A stretch of 64,000 bases of DNA, from positions 186,001 through 250,000 of the forward strand of contig NZ_JACHJR010000001.1 of the NCBI RefSeq assembly GCF_014203705.1, read 5' to 3'. Of the stretch, positions 33,116 through 41,843 are shown in pieces. The first letter of the stretch is position 1. Each line of letters starts with the position of its first letter. Source of the DNA: Kitasatospora gansuensis. Lineage in GTDB: Bacteria > Actinomycetota > Actinomycetes > Streptomycetales > Streptomycetaceae. The position numbers and the translations under genes are program-made. The notes beneath the pieces are model-generated. The model did not search any database. It saw only the letters and a program-made list of their open reading frames with translations, and had not been told where the DNA came from.

Positions 33116-34098
33116 ACGCCCTCTCCCCGCGTGCCCGCCTGGCCGTCGTCCTGCTGGCCGTGCTGCTGCTCGGCGGCGGCTCGCTCGGCTACGTACTCCG
33201 GGCCCGGCAGCAGGCCGCACCCCAACAGACCACCGCCGACGCTTCGTTCACCCTGGCCGGACCCCGGCTCTACTACCGGGACGGCGACACCGGCCGGGTC
33301 GCGTACCAGGCTGACCCGACGACCGCACCCGTCATCGGCGGCCCGTCCTGCGAGCGCTTCCACGCCGCCGGGGACACCGCGCTCTGCCTCCAGCGGCGTC
33401 CCGGCCTGCCCGCCACCGCCGACGCCGTCGTGCTCGACCGGCAACTCCGGGAGACCCAGCGGATCGCCCTCCCCGGCATCCCCAACCGGGCCCGGGTGTC
33501 GGCCTCCGGCCGCATCCTCGCCTGGACCATGTTCGCCACCGGTGACTCGTACGCCACCTCGGCGTTCTCCACCCGCACCTCGATCCTCAACCTGAACACC
33601 GGCTACCTGATCAAGTCGATGGAACAGATCCCGCTCACCATCGACGGCACCCGCTACCACGCCCCCGACGTCAACTACTGGGGCGTCACCTTCGCCGCGG
33701 ACGACAACCGCTTCTACGCGACCGTCGCCACCAAGGGCCGCACCTACCTGGTCCAGGGCGACCTGGCGGCCTGGACCGCCACCGCCCTGCGGGAGAACGT
33801 CGAGTGTCCGTCCCTCTCACCCGACAACACCCGGATCGCCTTCAAGAAGCGCGTCACCGACGGCCCTGACTCCCCCTGGCGCCTGTACCTCCTCGACCTG
33901 CGCACCATGACCGAACGCCCACTCGCCGAACCACACAGCGTCGACGACCAGGCCGCCTGGCTCGACGACAACACGATCGGCTACGCCCTGCCCACCCCGG
34001 ACGGCCACGGCACCGACCTCTGGTCCGTCCCCGCCGACGGCACCGGCACACCCCGGCTGACCGTCCCCGGCGCCTCCTCCCCCGTGGCGGTCCTCTGA
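33112..34098 (+). CDS. membrane-anchored TolB-like beta-propeller protein
   Basis: The 328-aa protein starts with an uncleaved signal anchor (about residues 9-30, ARLAVVLLAVLLLGGGSLGY), placing the rest outside the membrane. The remainder shows WD40-like PD40/TolB repeats such as DTGRVAYQADP, RVSASGRILAWTMF, FAADDNRFYATVA, SLSPDNTRIAFKK and WLDDNTIGYALP. Such propellers usually mediate protein or ligand contacts. It is the last gene of the phosphoesterase-MFS operon and may be its sensory or scaffold part. Confidence 0.8.
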   Translation: MNALSPRARLAVVLLAVLLLGGGSLGYVLRARQQAAPQQTTADASFTLAGPRLYYRDGDTGRVAYQADPTTAPVIGGPSCERFHAAGDTALCLQRRPGLPATADAVVLDRQLRETQRIALPGIPNRARVSASGRILAWTMFATGDSYATSAFSTRTSILNLNTGYLIKSMEQIPLTIDGTRYHAPDVNYWGVTFAADDNRFYATVATKGRTYLVQGDLAAWTATALRENVECPSLSPDNTRIAFKKRVTDGPDSPWRLYLLDLRTMTERPLAEPHSVDDQAAWLDDNTIGYALPTPDGHGTDLWSVPADGTGTPRLTVPGASSPVAVL

Positions 34099-34263
34099 AC
34101 CGACGACACCAGCACCCCGACGACCCTCTCACCGGCCGTCTGGCGCCCAGGAACTGACGCCCAGTGACTTCCCCGTACGGGTGATCATCCGCCGCTTCGG
34201 CTCTCCCGAACCTGGCGCTGTGAGTAGCTCGACTCCGAGCAGCACCGAGCGAGGAGGAGACCC

Positions 34264-35199
34264 ATGACCACGGACATCCGTCCCCGGTACGGCGAGGGCG
34301 GCAATGCCCCCTTCGGCTGGCGGCCCGTCGGCCCGACCGGGCTCGGCACTTCGGCCGCCCGGCTGGCCCGCACCCGGTACGGCTGGCTCGCGGCCCGCTG
34401 CTACCCGCAGGCCGACCGGGAGTTCCTACAGACCGCGGCCGACTACTTCACCTGGTTCTTCATCGTCGACGACCTGTTCGTCGACCGGGTGCAGACCGTC
34501 ACCGAGCGCACCCTGCCCAACCTGACCGCCATGATCGACGTCCTGGACCACCATCGGGCAGGCCCCGACCCCGTCTTCGGCGAGGACGCCTGGCTCGACC
34601 TCTGCACTCGCCTGCGCCGACACCTCTCGCACGAGCACTTCCAACGCTTCGCGCACGGCATGCGGATGTGGGCCTCGACCGCCGGACTGCAGATCCTCAA
34701 CCACCTCCAGGCCGCACCGGTCGGCATGCCGCAGTACGAGACGATCCGCCGCCACACCAGCGGCACCTATCCCTGTCTCGCCCTACTGGACGCCGCCAAC
34801 ACCGGCCCCCTCACCGCCGCCGAGTACAACGACCCGCTCACCCAACGGCTCTGCCTGCACACCAACAACGTCATCTGCTGGTCGAACGACATCCAGAGCG
34901 TCCGGATCGAGATGAACCAACCGGGCCAGTACCTCAACATGGTGATCCTCTACACCCGTCAGGGCCTCACCCTCCAACAGAGCGTCGACCTCGTCGCCGA
35001 CCGCGTCCGAGCCGAGATCGCCGCCTTCCACACGCTCGCCCGCGCCATCGAACCGCATGCCACCGACCAGATGCGCGGCTTCATCACCGGCCTCCAGAAC
35101 TGGATGCGTGGCTACCAGGACTGGGTCGACCACGACACCCAGCGCTACGCCGACGCCTACATCTCCCAGGACGCCGACGACACCCGCGTCCTGGCCTGA
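34264..35199 (+). CDS. class I terpene synthase
   Basis: The 311-aa enzyme has all class I cyclase motifs: the Asp-rich DDLFVD at residues 69-74, the NSE triad NDIQSVRIE (Asn208, Ser212, Glu216) and the RY pair Arg294-Tyr295 near the C-terminus. It should cyclise a prenyl diphosphate (GPP, FPP or GGPP) after metal-triggered ionisation. The sequence is not one of the geosmin or methylisoborneol synthases by eye; the product is unknown. AGGAGGAG precedes the ATG. No prenyltransferase or P450 is adjacent, so it stands alone beside the two-component system. Confidence 0.93.
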   Translation: MTTDIRPRYGEGGNAPFGWRPVGPTGLGTSAARLARTRYGWLAARCYPQADREFLQTAADYFTWFFIVDDLFVDRVQTVTERTLPNLTAMIDVLDHHRAGPDPVFGEDAWLDLCTRLRRHLSHEHFQRFAHGMRMWASTAGLQILNHLQAAPVGMPQYETIRRHTSGTYPCLALLDAANTGPLTAAEYNDPLTQRLCLHTNNVICWSNDIQSVRIEMNQPGQYLNMVILYTRQGLTLQQSVDLVADRVRAEIAAFHTLARAIEPHATDQMRGFITGLQNWMRGYQDWVDHDTQRYADAYISQDADDTRVLA

Positions 35200-35212
35200 C
35201 CCCTGGCAGGAG

Positions 35213-35863
35213 CTAGGAGAGCGCGTCCCGGGCCAACAGCGCGGCCTGCACCCGGTTCTCGCACTGCAGCTTGGCCAGGATCCGGCTGACGTACGTCTTC
35301 ACCGTGGCCTCGCTCATGTGCAGCCTGCTGCCCGCGTCGGCGTTGGAGAGCCCCTCGCCGAGCAGGTCGAGCACCTCGCGCTCGCGCGGGGAGAGGGCGG
35401 CCAGCCTGCGCCGGGCGGCCTCGGCCCGGGCGCCGGCCGCCGGGGTGGCGGCCAGGCTGTCCACGATGTGCCGGGTGGCCGCCGGGGAGAGGAAGGCGTG
35501 TCCTCCGGCGGCGGCCCGGACGGCCAGGATCAGTTCGGCCGGGGCGGTGTCCTTGAGCAGGAAGCCCGCGCCGCCGGAGGTGACGGCCCGTAGGACGTTC
35601 TCCCGCTCGCCGAAGGTGGTCAGCACCAGGGCCTTGGCACCCGGTGCGTAGCGCGGCAGTTCGGCCAGCGCGCTCAGGCCGTCCAGCACCGGCATCTGGA
35701 TGTCCAGCAGCACCACGTCGACCGCGTGCTCCCTGGCCAGCTCGAGGGCCTGCCGCCCGTCGGCCGCCTCGGCGACCACGTCGATGTCCTCGGCGCTGGT
35801 CAGGATCATCCTGATGCCCGCCCTGATCAGCGGCTCGTCGTCGGCGACGAGGACTCGGATCAC
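35213..35863 (-). CDS. NarL/LuxR-family response regulator
   Basis: This 216-aa regulator has a receiver domain with the acidic pocket VADDEP, the phosphoacceptor Asp in VVLLDIQMPV at about residue 54, a conserved Lys in LLKDTAPA and a C-terminal LuxR helix-turn-helix (LSPREREVLDLLGEGLSNAD). GTG 35863 is favoured over GTG 35869 because GGAGG is 9 nt rather than 3 nt upstream. It lies downstream of the histidine kinase on the same strand, its cognate partner. Targets are unknown; the divergent or convergent terpene synthase is a neighbour only. Confidence 0.92.
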   Translation of the reverse strand: MIRVLVADDEPLIRAGIRMILTSAEDIDVVAEAADGRQALELAREHAVDVVLLDIQMPVLDGLSALAELPRYAPGAKALVLTTFGERENVLRAVTSGGAGFLLKDTAPAELILAVRAAAGGHAFLSPAATRHIVDSLAATPAAGARAEAARRRLAALSPREREVLDLLGEGLSNADAGSRLHMSEATVKTYVSRILAKLQCENRVQAALLARDALS

Positions 35864-35905
35864 GTGCACCTGCCTCCGTCCGGTTCGGTGCTGCCACCGC
35901 AGCTG

Positions 35906-37492
35906 TCAGTCGTCCGCACGGTAGTGCACCTTCTCCACCAGCACCCCGTCGCGGAAGCACAGCCGGGACACCTTGGTGCTGGCGAGCTGGTCCGGCTGGT
36001 GGTCGGACATGAACCAGGCGCAGGCCGTCCCGGCCGGGGCCGCCGGGCCCGCGTCGCGGTAACTGCTCGTCATGAGGTTGCTCCCGGGCGGCAGCTGGTC
36101 GCGGATCTCGGTCTCGGCCTGACCGATCCGGAAGGACTCGAACCGGGTGTCCGGCAGGGTCGCCCGGTCCAGCGACTCGAAGAACTTGACGCCGCCCCAG
36201 AGCAGCAGGCCGAGCACGCTGAGCAGCACGCCCGCCACCACCACCGCGCAGCCGAGCGCCGGCCGCCGCTTGGGCAGCCGCTCGGCGGGGGCGGCGGGCA
36301 GGTCGGGGTCGTCGTCGGTGACCGGGCTGCCCGAACCGTCGTACGGGAGGACGCCGGCCAGCCGGTAGCCGCCGTCGGGGGCCGGACCGGCGTGCAGCAT
36401 CCCGCCGAGCAGCCGGGTGCGCTCGCGCAGGCCGGTCAGGCCCTGGCCGCCGCTGACGGCAGCGGCGGTCGTCGGGGTGCCCGCGCCGTTGACCACCTCG
36501 ACCAGCAGGGCGTCGGGTTCGTACCGCAGCGCGACGCCGATCGGCGCGCCCGGGGCGTGCTTGTGCGCGTTGGTCAGCGCCTCCTGGACGATCCGGTACG
36601 CGGCGTGGCCGGTGGCCGGGGTGAGCTCCCTGACCTCGCCGGTCCGGGTCAGGGTGACCTCGGTGCCCGCCGCCCGGGAGGCGCCGGTCAGCCGTTCGAT
36701 CTCGCCGACGCCGCCCGCCTCCTGGGGGTCGCCGGTGGACTCGTCGCGGAGCAGGCCGACCACGCCGCGCAGTTCGCGCATCGCGCCGACGGCCGCCTGG
36801 CGGAGCACCGTGACGGCCTCCCGCTGACCCTCCGTCAGGGTGCGGTCCACCTCCAGCGCGCCGGTGTGCACGGAGATCAGCGCCAGCTGGTGGCCCAGGC
36901 TGTCGTGCATGTCCTGGGCGATCCGGTGGCGTTCGCGCAGCCGGGCCTGCCGGGCGATCATGGCGCGCTCGCGCAGCAGCTGGTCGTTGCGCTCCTGCAG
37001 GGCGATCAGCAGGGTCCGGCGCTGGGCCCGGTAGCGGCCGAACACGGCGGGCAGCACGGCCAGCAGCAGGAAGCCGCCGACCCCGACCCCGAGCAGGGCG
37101 GGCAGCGGCATCTCGTCCAGGTCGGTGAGCAGCGAGACGGCCGTCATCAGGACGAAGGAGCCCAGGAAGACCGCCACCGCGTCGCGGGCCCGGGTGATCC
37201 GTCGGCCGGCCGACCAGCTGGTGATCATCAGGAGCGGCAGCCAGCTGCCCAGCGTGCCGCCGCCGATCGCCGCGCCGACCAGGGCCAGGCCGGGCAGTCC
37301 GCGCCGGAGCAGGAAGAGCACCGCCGCCCCGAGCCCGATCACCGCGAACGGCACCGGACCTGCCGGGCCGACCGCGCCCAGTCCGCCGCTCACCAGGCCG
37401 ACCAGCAGCGCCGCCAGGCCCTCCCGGAGCACGACGGCCCGCCCCCACGGTCCGGGCAGCGCTCTGGCCACCACCGTTCTCGCCCCGCTCAT
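35906..37492 (-). CDS. sensor histidine kinase with C-terminal extracytoplasmic domain
   Basis: The 528-aa kinase has four to six membrane helices in its first 150 residues, a HisKA_3 dimerisation region with phospho-His196 in DMHDSLGHQL, and an HATPase domain with the N-box EALTNAHKHAPG and GQGLTGLRER. After a Pro/Asp-rich linker it has one more membrane helix (about 415-437, LGCAVVVAGVLLSVLGLLLW) and about 90 residues that should be outside the cell (FRIGQAETEIRDQLPPG, CAWFMSDHQ). Such a C-terminal sensor is unusual for this family. ATG 37492 is used; GTG 37507 is possible. Confidence 0.88.
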   Translation of the reverse strand: MSGARTVVARALPGPWGRAVVLREGLAALLVGLVSGGLGAVGPAGPVPFAVIGLGAAVLFLLRRGLPGLALVGAAIGGGTLGSWLPLLMITSWSAGRRITRARDAVAVFLGSFVLMTAVSLLTDLDEMPLPALLGVGVGGFLLLAVLPAVFGRYRAQRRTLLIALQERNDQLLRERAMIARQARLRERHRIAQDMHDSLGHQLALISVHTGALEVDRTLTEGQREAVTVLRQAAVGAMRELRGVVGLLRDESTGDPQEAGGVGEIERLTGASRAAGTEVTLTRTGEVRELTPATGHAAYRIVQEALTNAHKHAPGAPIGVALRYEPDALLVEVVNGAGTPTTAAAVSGGQGLTGLRERTRLLGGMLHAGPAPDGGYRLAGVLPYDGSGSPVTDDDPDLPAAPAERLPKRRPALGCAVVVAGVLLSVLGLLLWGGVKFFESLDRATLPDTRFESFRIGQAETEIRDQLPPGSNLMTSSYRDAGPAAPAGTACAWFMSDHQPDQLASTKVSRLCFRDGVLVEKVHYRADD

Positions 37493-37690
37493 GATCCGCT
37501 CGCTCACCACTCGTGCGAGGGTAGGCGACGCCCGGCCCGACCGGCAGTCACCGTTCGTCGCGATCACCCCGCGACCAAAGTCGCGACCTGCCGAAAGCGA
37601 CCTGCCGCGCTGCCTCTCCCGTACGGCATCCGGTGGACGGTCCGGCGCGCCTGCCCGCCCCTCGCACTCCCGTCCGGATGATCTGCAGGT

Positions 37691-38623
37691 ATGCAATTCG
37701 GATCACCTGCGTCCTGGGCCCGGCTGGCCACCGGCCTCTGCCTGGCGCTCACCGCGGCCGGCTGCGGCGGCGCGGCGGAGAGCGAGGAGACCACGGTCTC
37801 CCGGGCCCTACAGCCACCGGTCGCGCTGCAGCCCGCCGTCCTGCCCGGCCGGGCCGCCGAGCAGGAGGACAGCGCGCTGCGGGCCGGCGCCCGCCGGGTG
37901 CTGACCGAGCGTCAGCAGGCCGAGCTGGCCGGGGCCTGGGGCCTGGAGTCCGCACCGCTCACCGCGCCCCCTGCCCCGGCGCGCAAGCCCGCCCTGAGCC
38001 CGGGGGCGCACATCACCCGGGTCGCGGACGACCTGCCCGCGCTGGTACGGCGGGTGCCGACCGAGGACCGGGTGGTGTTCCTGACCGTGGACGACGGAAA
38101 GGAGAAGGACCCCAGGTTCAACCGGATGATGCGCGAACTGGACCTGCCATTCAGCGCCTTCGTCTCCGGCTACCTGGCCCGCAGCAATTACGGGTACTTC
38201 CGCGACCTGAACGAGCAGGGCGTGCGGGTGAACAACCACACCGTCAACCACAAGGACCTGCGGAAGCTGAACTACGCGCAGCAGCGGGCCGAGATCTGCG
38301 GCCAGCAGGACGAGCTCGAACGCGAGATCGGGATCCGCCCGGTGCTGTTCCGGCCGCCGTACGGCGAGTACACCACCGACACCCTGCGCGCCGCCCGCTC
38401 CTGCGGCATCACGGCGGTGCCGATGTGGAACGAGGAAGCCTTCCCGGACCGGATGGAGTACCGCCACGCCGACCAGCGGCTGCACCCGGGCGACATCATC
38501 CTGACCCACTTCCGGGGCACCGACGACTGGTCGGGGTCGATGACCGACCTGGCCCGTCAGGTCCTGCGCACCGTCACCGCGCAGGGCTTCGCGCTGGCCC
38601 GGCTCGACGACTACCTCGGTTGA
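37691..38623 (+). CDS. polysaccharide deacetylase lipoprotein (NodB fold)
   Basis: The 310-aa protein has a lipobox (LTAAGC, Cys25), so it should be a membrane-anchored lipoprotein. The NodB domain spans about residues 130-305: LTVDDGKEK is motif 1 with the catalytic Asp pair, NHTVNHKDL motif 2 with the metal His residues, RPPYGEYTTD motif 3 and DIILTHF motif 5. It should remove acetyl groups from peptidoglycan or another exopolysaccharide. Residues 26-120 are a low-complexity spacer. It is transcribed away from the histidine kinase. Confidence 0.9.
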   Translation: MQFGSPASWARLATGLCLALTAAGCGGAAESEETTVSRALQPPVALQPAVLPGRAAEQEDSALRAGARRVLTERQQAELAGAWGLESAPLTAPPAPARKPALSPGAHITRVADDLPALVRRVPTEDRVVFLTVDDGKEKDPRFNRMMRELDLPFSAFVSGYLARSNYGYFRDLNEQGVRVNNHTVNHKDLRKLNYAQQRAEICGQQDELEREIGIRPVLFRPPYGEYTTDTLRAARSCGITAVPMWNEEAFPDRMEYRHADQRLHPGDIILTHFRGTDDWSGSMTDLARQVLRTVTAQGFALARLDDYLG

Positions 38624-38641
38624 CGCCGGATCAGCGAGTCT

Positions 38642-38926
38642 TCAGTGCAGCCGGCTCCGGGTGCCGGGGCCGGACCGGGCCGTCCGGACCGCCCTGGCCG
38701 GGCGCACCTGCCGGGGCGCGGCCAGCTCGACCGCCGCGGCCGCGGCGCGCGCCACCAGCAGGGCGACCGCCGCCGCGGCGGCCGGTTCGGCGATGCCGAG
38801 GGCGGCCATCCGGGCCTGGCAGGCACTGCACCAGACCGGGCTGGCCGGGCTGCCGTCGCCGTACCGCAGCTGCTCGGGCGGCAGGTAGTGGAGCTCGCAC
38901 TCCTGGCAGCGGAAGACCAGTCGCAT
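38642..38926 (-). CDS. small zinc-ribbon protein
   Basis: This 94-aa protein starts MRLVFRCQECELHYLPPEQL and carries two CxxC pairs (CQEC at about residues 7-10 and CSAC at about 29-32), a likely zinc ribbon, followed by an Ala-rich helix and a basic Arg-rich tail. ATG 38926 has GAGGTGA upstream and overlaps the stop of the 24-aa gene that precedes it (TGATG), so the two are coupled. Function is unknown; a nucleic acid or protein adaptor is plausible from the zinc ribbon and basic tail. Confidence 0.65.
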   Translation of the reverse strand: MRLVFRCQECELHYLPPEQLRYGDGSPASPVWCSACQARMAALGIAEPAAAAAVALLVARAAAAAVELAAPRQVRPARAVRTARSGPGTRSRLH

Positions 38927-39000
38927 CAGCCGGTCACCTCCCCGCTCTTCCCGGTCGGCCGACCGTCCGAGCACACGGAGCAGACCTGCGTTTCGACCAT
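38926..39000 (-). CDS. 24-aa CxxC micropeptide
   Basis: ATG 39000 is preceded by AGGAGGTGA at 4-5 nt spacing, the best ribosome site in this part of the window. The product is 24 aa with MVETQVCSVCSDGR at the start and ends SGEVTG. The CSVC pair could bind zinc or be redox-active. Its stop shares a base with the ATG of the zinc-ribbon protein, so it may be a coupled leader gene or a genuine partner peptide. It is divergent from the Mo-hydroxylase operon, with 95 nt between the starts. Confidence 0.55.
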   Translation of the reverse strand: MVETQVCSVCSDGRPTGKSGEVTG

Positions 39001-39095
39001 GCCGTCACCTCCTGTGCACAGACCGTACCGCGCTGCGAGACGGGCTCGACGCTCCGGACTGACCGGGTGTCATATTCCCCTCCCCCGCCTTGGTC

Positions 39096-41354
39096 ATGCG
39101 CATGTTGACCTGCGGGCCGACCCCTCCTAAGATCGGTCCGCTCTTCACCCCGTGGCCCGGAAAGGCTCCCGAAATCTCCAGTACGCCGCAGGCCCTCGGC
39201 CGCCGCCGCTTCCTCACCTACCTGGTGGCCGCCCCCGCCCTCGCGGTCGGCGCCCAACTCGCCGTGGACCCCGAGCCGGCCGAGGCCCTGCCGAGGCTGC
39301 CCGGCCTGCCGGGGCTGCCGAGCCTCGCCGATCTCGGCGACGTGCTGATCCTGGCCGGCCTGCCCACCACGCACCTGCTGGTCCTCGAAGTCACCGAGGC
39401 CGGCCGGGTGGTGCTCCAGCTCCCCCGGGTCGAGGTCGGCCAGGGCCTGACCACCGCGATGGCGATGCTGGTCGCCGACGAGCTGGACGCCGTCCTCACC
39501 GACGTGGACGTCCCGCTCTCGCCCGCCCGCCCCGAGCTGCTGTTCGGTCAGCTCACCGGCGCCTCCAACTCGGTGCGCTCGCTCTACGACCCGGTCCGGG
39601 CCGCGGCCGCCGCCGCCCGGGCCCGGCTGGTCACCGCCGCCGCCCGCCGCTGGAACCTCCCGGCCGACGGCCTGCGCACCCAGGACAGCCGGGTGATCGC
39701 CCCGGACGGCCGCTCGGCCGGGTACGGCGAACTCGCCGTCGCGGCGGCCGCCGTGGTGGTCCCCGCCGTCTCCACCCAGCCCCGGCCCGCCACCCAGCAG
39801 CGCCTGGTCGGGCGGCCCACCGGCCGCATCGACGCCCGGGACATCGTCACCGGCAAGGCCAAGTACGCGGGCGACCTGGACGTCCCCGGCGCCGTGCCCG
39901 CCGTGGTGCTCCGCCCGCCCACCGTCAAGGGCACCGTCCGCAGTTGGGACGGCGCCGCCGCCCGGGCCATGCCCGGTGTGCTGGACGTGCTGGCGGTGCC
40001 GACCGGGATCGCCATCCTGGCCGAGACCTTCGACCAGGCGCTCAAGGCCAAGGCCGCCGTCCAGGTCAGCTGGAACCCGGGCCCGCTGGCCGCGCTCTCC
40101 GACGCCGACGTCCGGACCAAGCTCCGCGCCGCCACCGCGCCGTTCCTGGTGCCGCCGCTGCTGAGCCTGAGCCTGGACGCCGAGTTCGACTTCGCCTTCG
40201 TCAGCCACGCGCCGATGGAGGTGCTCACCGCCGTCGCGGACGTCCGCCCCGACCGGGCCGAGCTCTGGTTCGCGGCCCAGTCGCCGATAGCGTCCCAGCA
40301 GGGCATCGCGGCCATCCTCGACCTGCCGGTCTCCGCGGTGAAGGTGAACGTGGTCCGGGCCGGCGGCTCGTTCGGCCGCCGTCTGTTCGCCGACGCCGCC
40401 GTCGAGGCGGCCCGGATCTCCCAGGCGGCCCGACGGCCCGTCAAGCTGATGTGGACCCGCAACGACGACATCCGGCACGGCCGGGTCCGCCCTGCCAGCC
40501 ACCACCGGATCCGGGCCACCCACCTGCTCGGCCAGGTCCTCACGTACGAGCACCGGGTCTGCACCGTGCGGACCGACTTCGGGCACGGGCTCGGCGAGAT
40601 CCTGACCGCCGCCGGGGCGTCGATCCCGGTCGGCGAGGAGCTGTTCTCGCAGGTCTTCTTCGATCTCACCCAGGAGCTCCCGTACGAGCTCGGGGTCACC
40701 ACCCAGGAGCTCACCGAGGTCCCGCTGGACATCCCCACCGGGAGCTGGCGCTCGGTCTACTCGGGCCTGGTCCGGGTCGCCGACGAGGTGATGGTGGACG
40801 AGCTGGCCCGCACCCTCGGCCGGGACCCGGTCGCGTTCCGCCGGGCCCGACTGCGCGACGCGGGGGCCCGCGCCGTGCTCGACAAGGCGGCCCAGGCCGG
40901 GAGTTGGGGCCGTCCGATGCCGGCCGGTCACGCCCAGGGCATCGCCTTCCACTCCGAGCACCGCTCCAGCGTCGCCTGCCTGGTGGAGATCGACGCCACC
41001 GACCCGGCCGAACCCCGGGTCACCAAGGCGGTGGTGGCCGCCGACGTCGGCCGGGTGATCAACCCGCGCGGCCTGGAGGCCCAGCTGCTCGGCGCCGTCA
41101 CCGACGGCATCTCGGTCACCCTGCGGGCCGGGCTCCACCTGGACCGCGGCGCGATCCGCGAGGGCAGCTACGCCGACTTCCACTACGCCCGCCAGCGGCA
41201 CAGCCCGCTCGCCTTCGAGGCGCACCTGATGCCGCCGAGCGGCCCGCCCGGCGGTGCGGGCGAACTCGGCGTCCCGGCGGCGGCCGCCGCGGTCGCCAAC
41301 GCCTACGCCCGCGCCACCGGCACCAGCCCGCGCAGCTTCCCGATCAACTTCTGA
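39096..41354 (+). CDS. Tat-exported Mo-hydroxylase large subunit (isoquinoline oxidoreductase-like)
   Basis: The 752-aa protein is the molybdopterin subunit of a xanthine-oxidase-family hydroxylase, close to isoquinoline 1-oxidoreductase beta subunits. A twin-arginine signal (GRRRFLTYLVAAPALAVGAQ) lies at about residues 36-55. LPRVEVGQGLTTAMAMLVAD, GGSFGRRLFADAAVEAA and the C-terminal GGAGELGVPAAAAAVANAYA, with its catalytic Glu, are Mo-cofactor contacts. The start is uncertain: ATG 39096 or 39102; neither has a ribosome site, so a leaderless mRNA is possible. The Fe-S subunit follows 11 nt downstream. It probably oxidises an N-heterocycle or aldehyde in the cell envelope. Confidence 0.88.
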   Translation: MRMLTCGPTPPKIGPLFTPWPGKAPEISSTPQALGRRRFLTYLVAAPALAVGAQLAVDPEPAEALPRLPGLPGLPSLADLGDVLILAGLPTTHLLVLEVTEAGRVVLQLPRVEVGQGLTTAMAMLVADELDAVLTDVDVPLSPARPELLFGQLTGASNSVRSLYDPVRAAAAAARARLVTAAARRWNLPADGLRTQDSRVIAPDGRSAGYGELAVAAAAVVVPAVSTQPRPATQQRLVGRPTGRIDARDIVTGKAKYAGDLDVPGAVPAVVLRPPTVKGTVRSWDGAAARAMPGVLDVLAVPTGIAILAETFDQALKAKAAVQVSWNPGPLAALSDADVRTKLRAATAPFLVPPLLSLSLDAEFDFAFVSHAPMEVLTAVADVRPDRAELWFAAQSPIASQQGIAAILDLPVSAVKVNVVRAGGSFGRRLFADAAVEAARISQAARRPVKLMWTRNDDIRHGRVRPASHHRIRATHLLGQVLTYEHRVCTVRTDFGHGLGEILTAAGASIPVGEELFSQVFFDLTQELPYELGVTTQELTEVPLDIPTGSWRSVYSGLVRVADEVMVDELARTLGRDPVAFRRARLRDAGARAVLDKAAQAGSWGRPMPAGHAQGIAFHSEHRSSVACLVEIDATDPAEPRVTKAVVAADVGRVINPRGLEAQLLGAVTDGISVTLRAGLHLDRGAIREGSYADFHYARQRHSPLAFEAHLMPPSGPPGGAGELGVPAAAAAVANAYARATGTSPRSFPINF

Positions 41355-41365
41355 AGGACCGTCAC

Positions 41366-41824
41366 GTGCCCACTCATCAGTTCGTCCTGAACGGCAAGCC
41401 GGTCACCGTCGAGGCACCGGCCGACATGCCGCTGCTCTGGGTGCTGCGCGACAAGCTCGGCGTCACCGGCCCCAAGTACGGCTGCGGGGTGGGCGTCTGC
41501 CGGGCCTGCACCAGCCACCTGGACGGCGCCGAGATCCAGCCCTGCGTGGTGCCCGTCGCCGACTGCGCCGGCCGCCAGGTCACCACCATCGAGGGCCTGG
41601 CCGACGGCGACAAGCTGCACCCGGTCCAGCAGGCCTGGCTGGACTGCGACGTGGCCCAGTGCGGCTTCTGCCAGCCGGGTCAGATCATGACCGCGGTGGC
41701 CCTGCTGCGCCGCACCGCGTGCCCGACCGACGCCGACATCGACCGGATCGAGAACGTCTGCCGCTGCGGCACCTACTTCCGCATCCGCGAGGCCATCAAG
41801 CAGGCGGCCGACGCGCTGGACTGA
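41366..41824 (+). CDS. 2x[2Fe-2S] subunit of the Mo-hydroxylase
   Basis: This 152-aa protein has an N-terminal plant-type ferredoxin domain (KYGCGVGVCRACTSHLDG and the later QPC Cys) and a C-terminal four-helix domain with CGFCQPGQIM and NVCRCGTY. The two clusters relay electrons from the Mo site to an outside acceptor. No FAD subunit is present, as in isoquinoline oxidoreductases that donate to cytochromes. GTG 41366 is preceded by AAGGA at about 8 nt. It should be co-translocated with the Tat-bearing large subunit, since it has no signal of its own. Confidence 0.93.
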   Translation: MPTHQFVLNGKPVTVEAPADMPLLWVLRDKLGVTGPKYGCGVGVCRACTSHLDGAEIQPCVVPVADCAGRQVTTIEGLADGDKLHPVQQAWLDCDVAQCGFCQPGQIMTAVALLRRTACPTDADIDRIENVCRCGTYFRIREAIKQAADALD

Positions 41825-41843
41825 CGCCGGCAGGCGGCCTGCG

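Noticed and set aside
38934..41225. 763-codon minus-strand frame over the Mo-hydroxylase
   Set aside because: Shadow of a gene with Tat signal and cofactor motifs.
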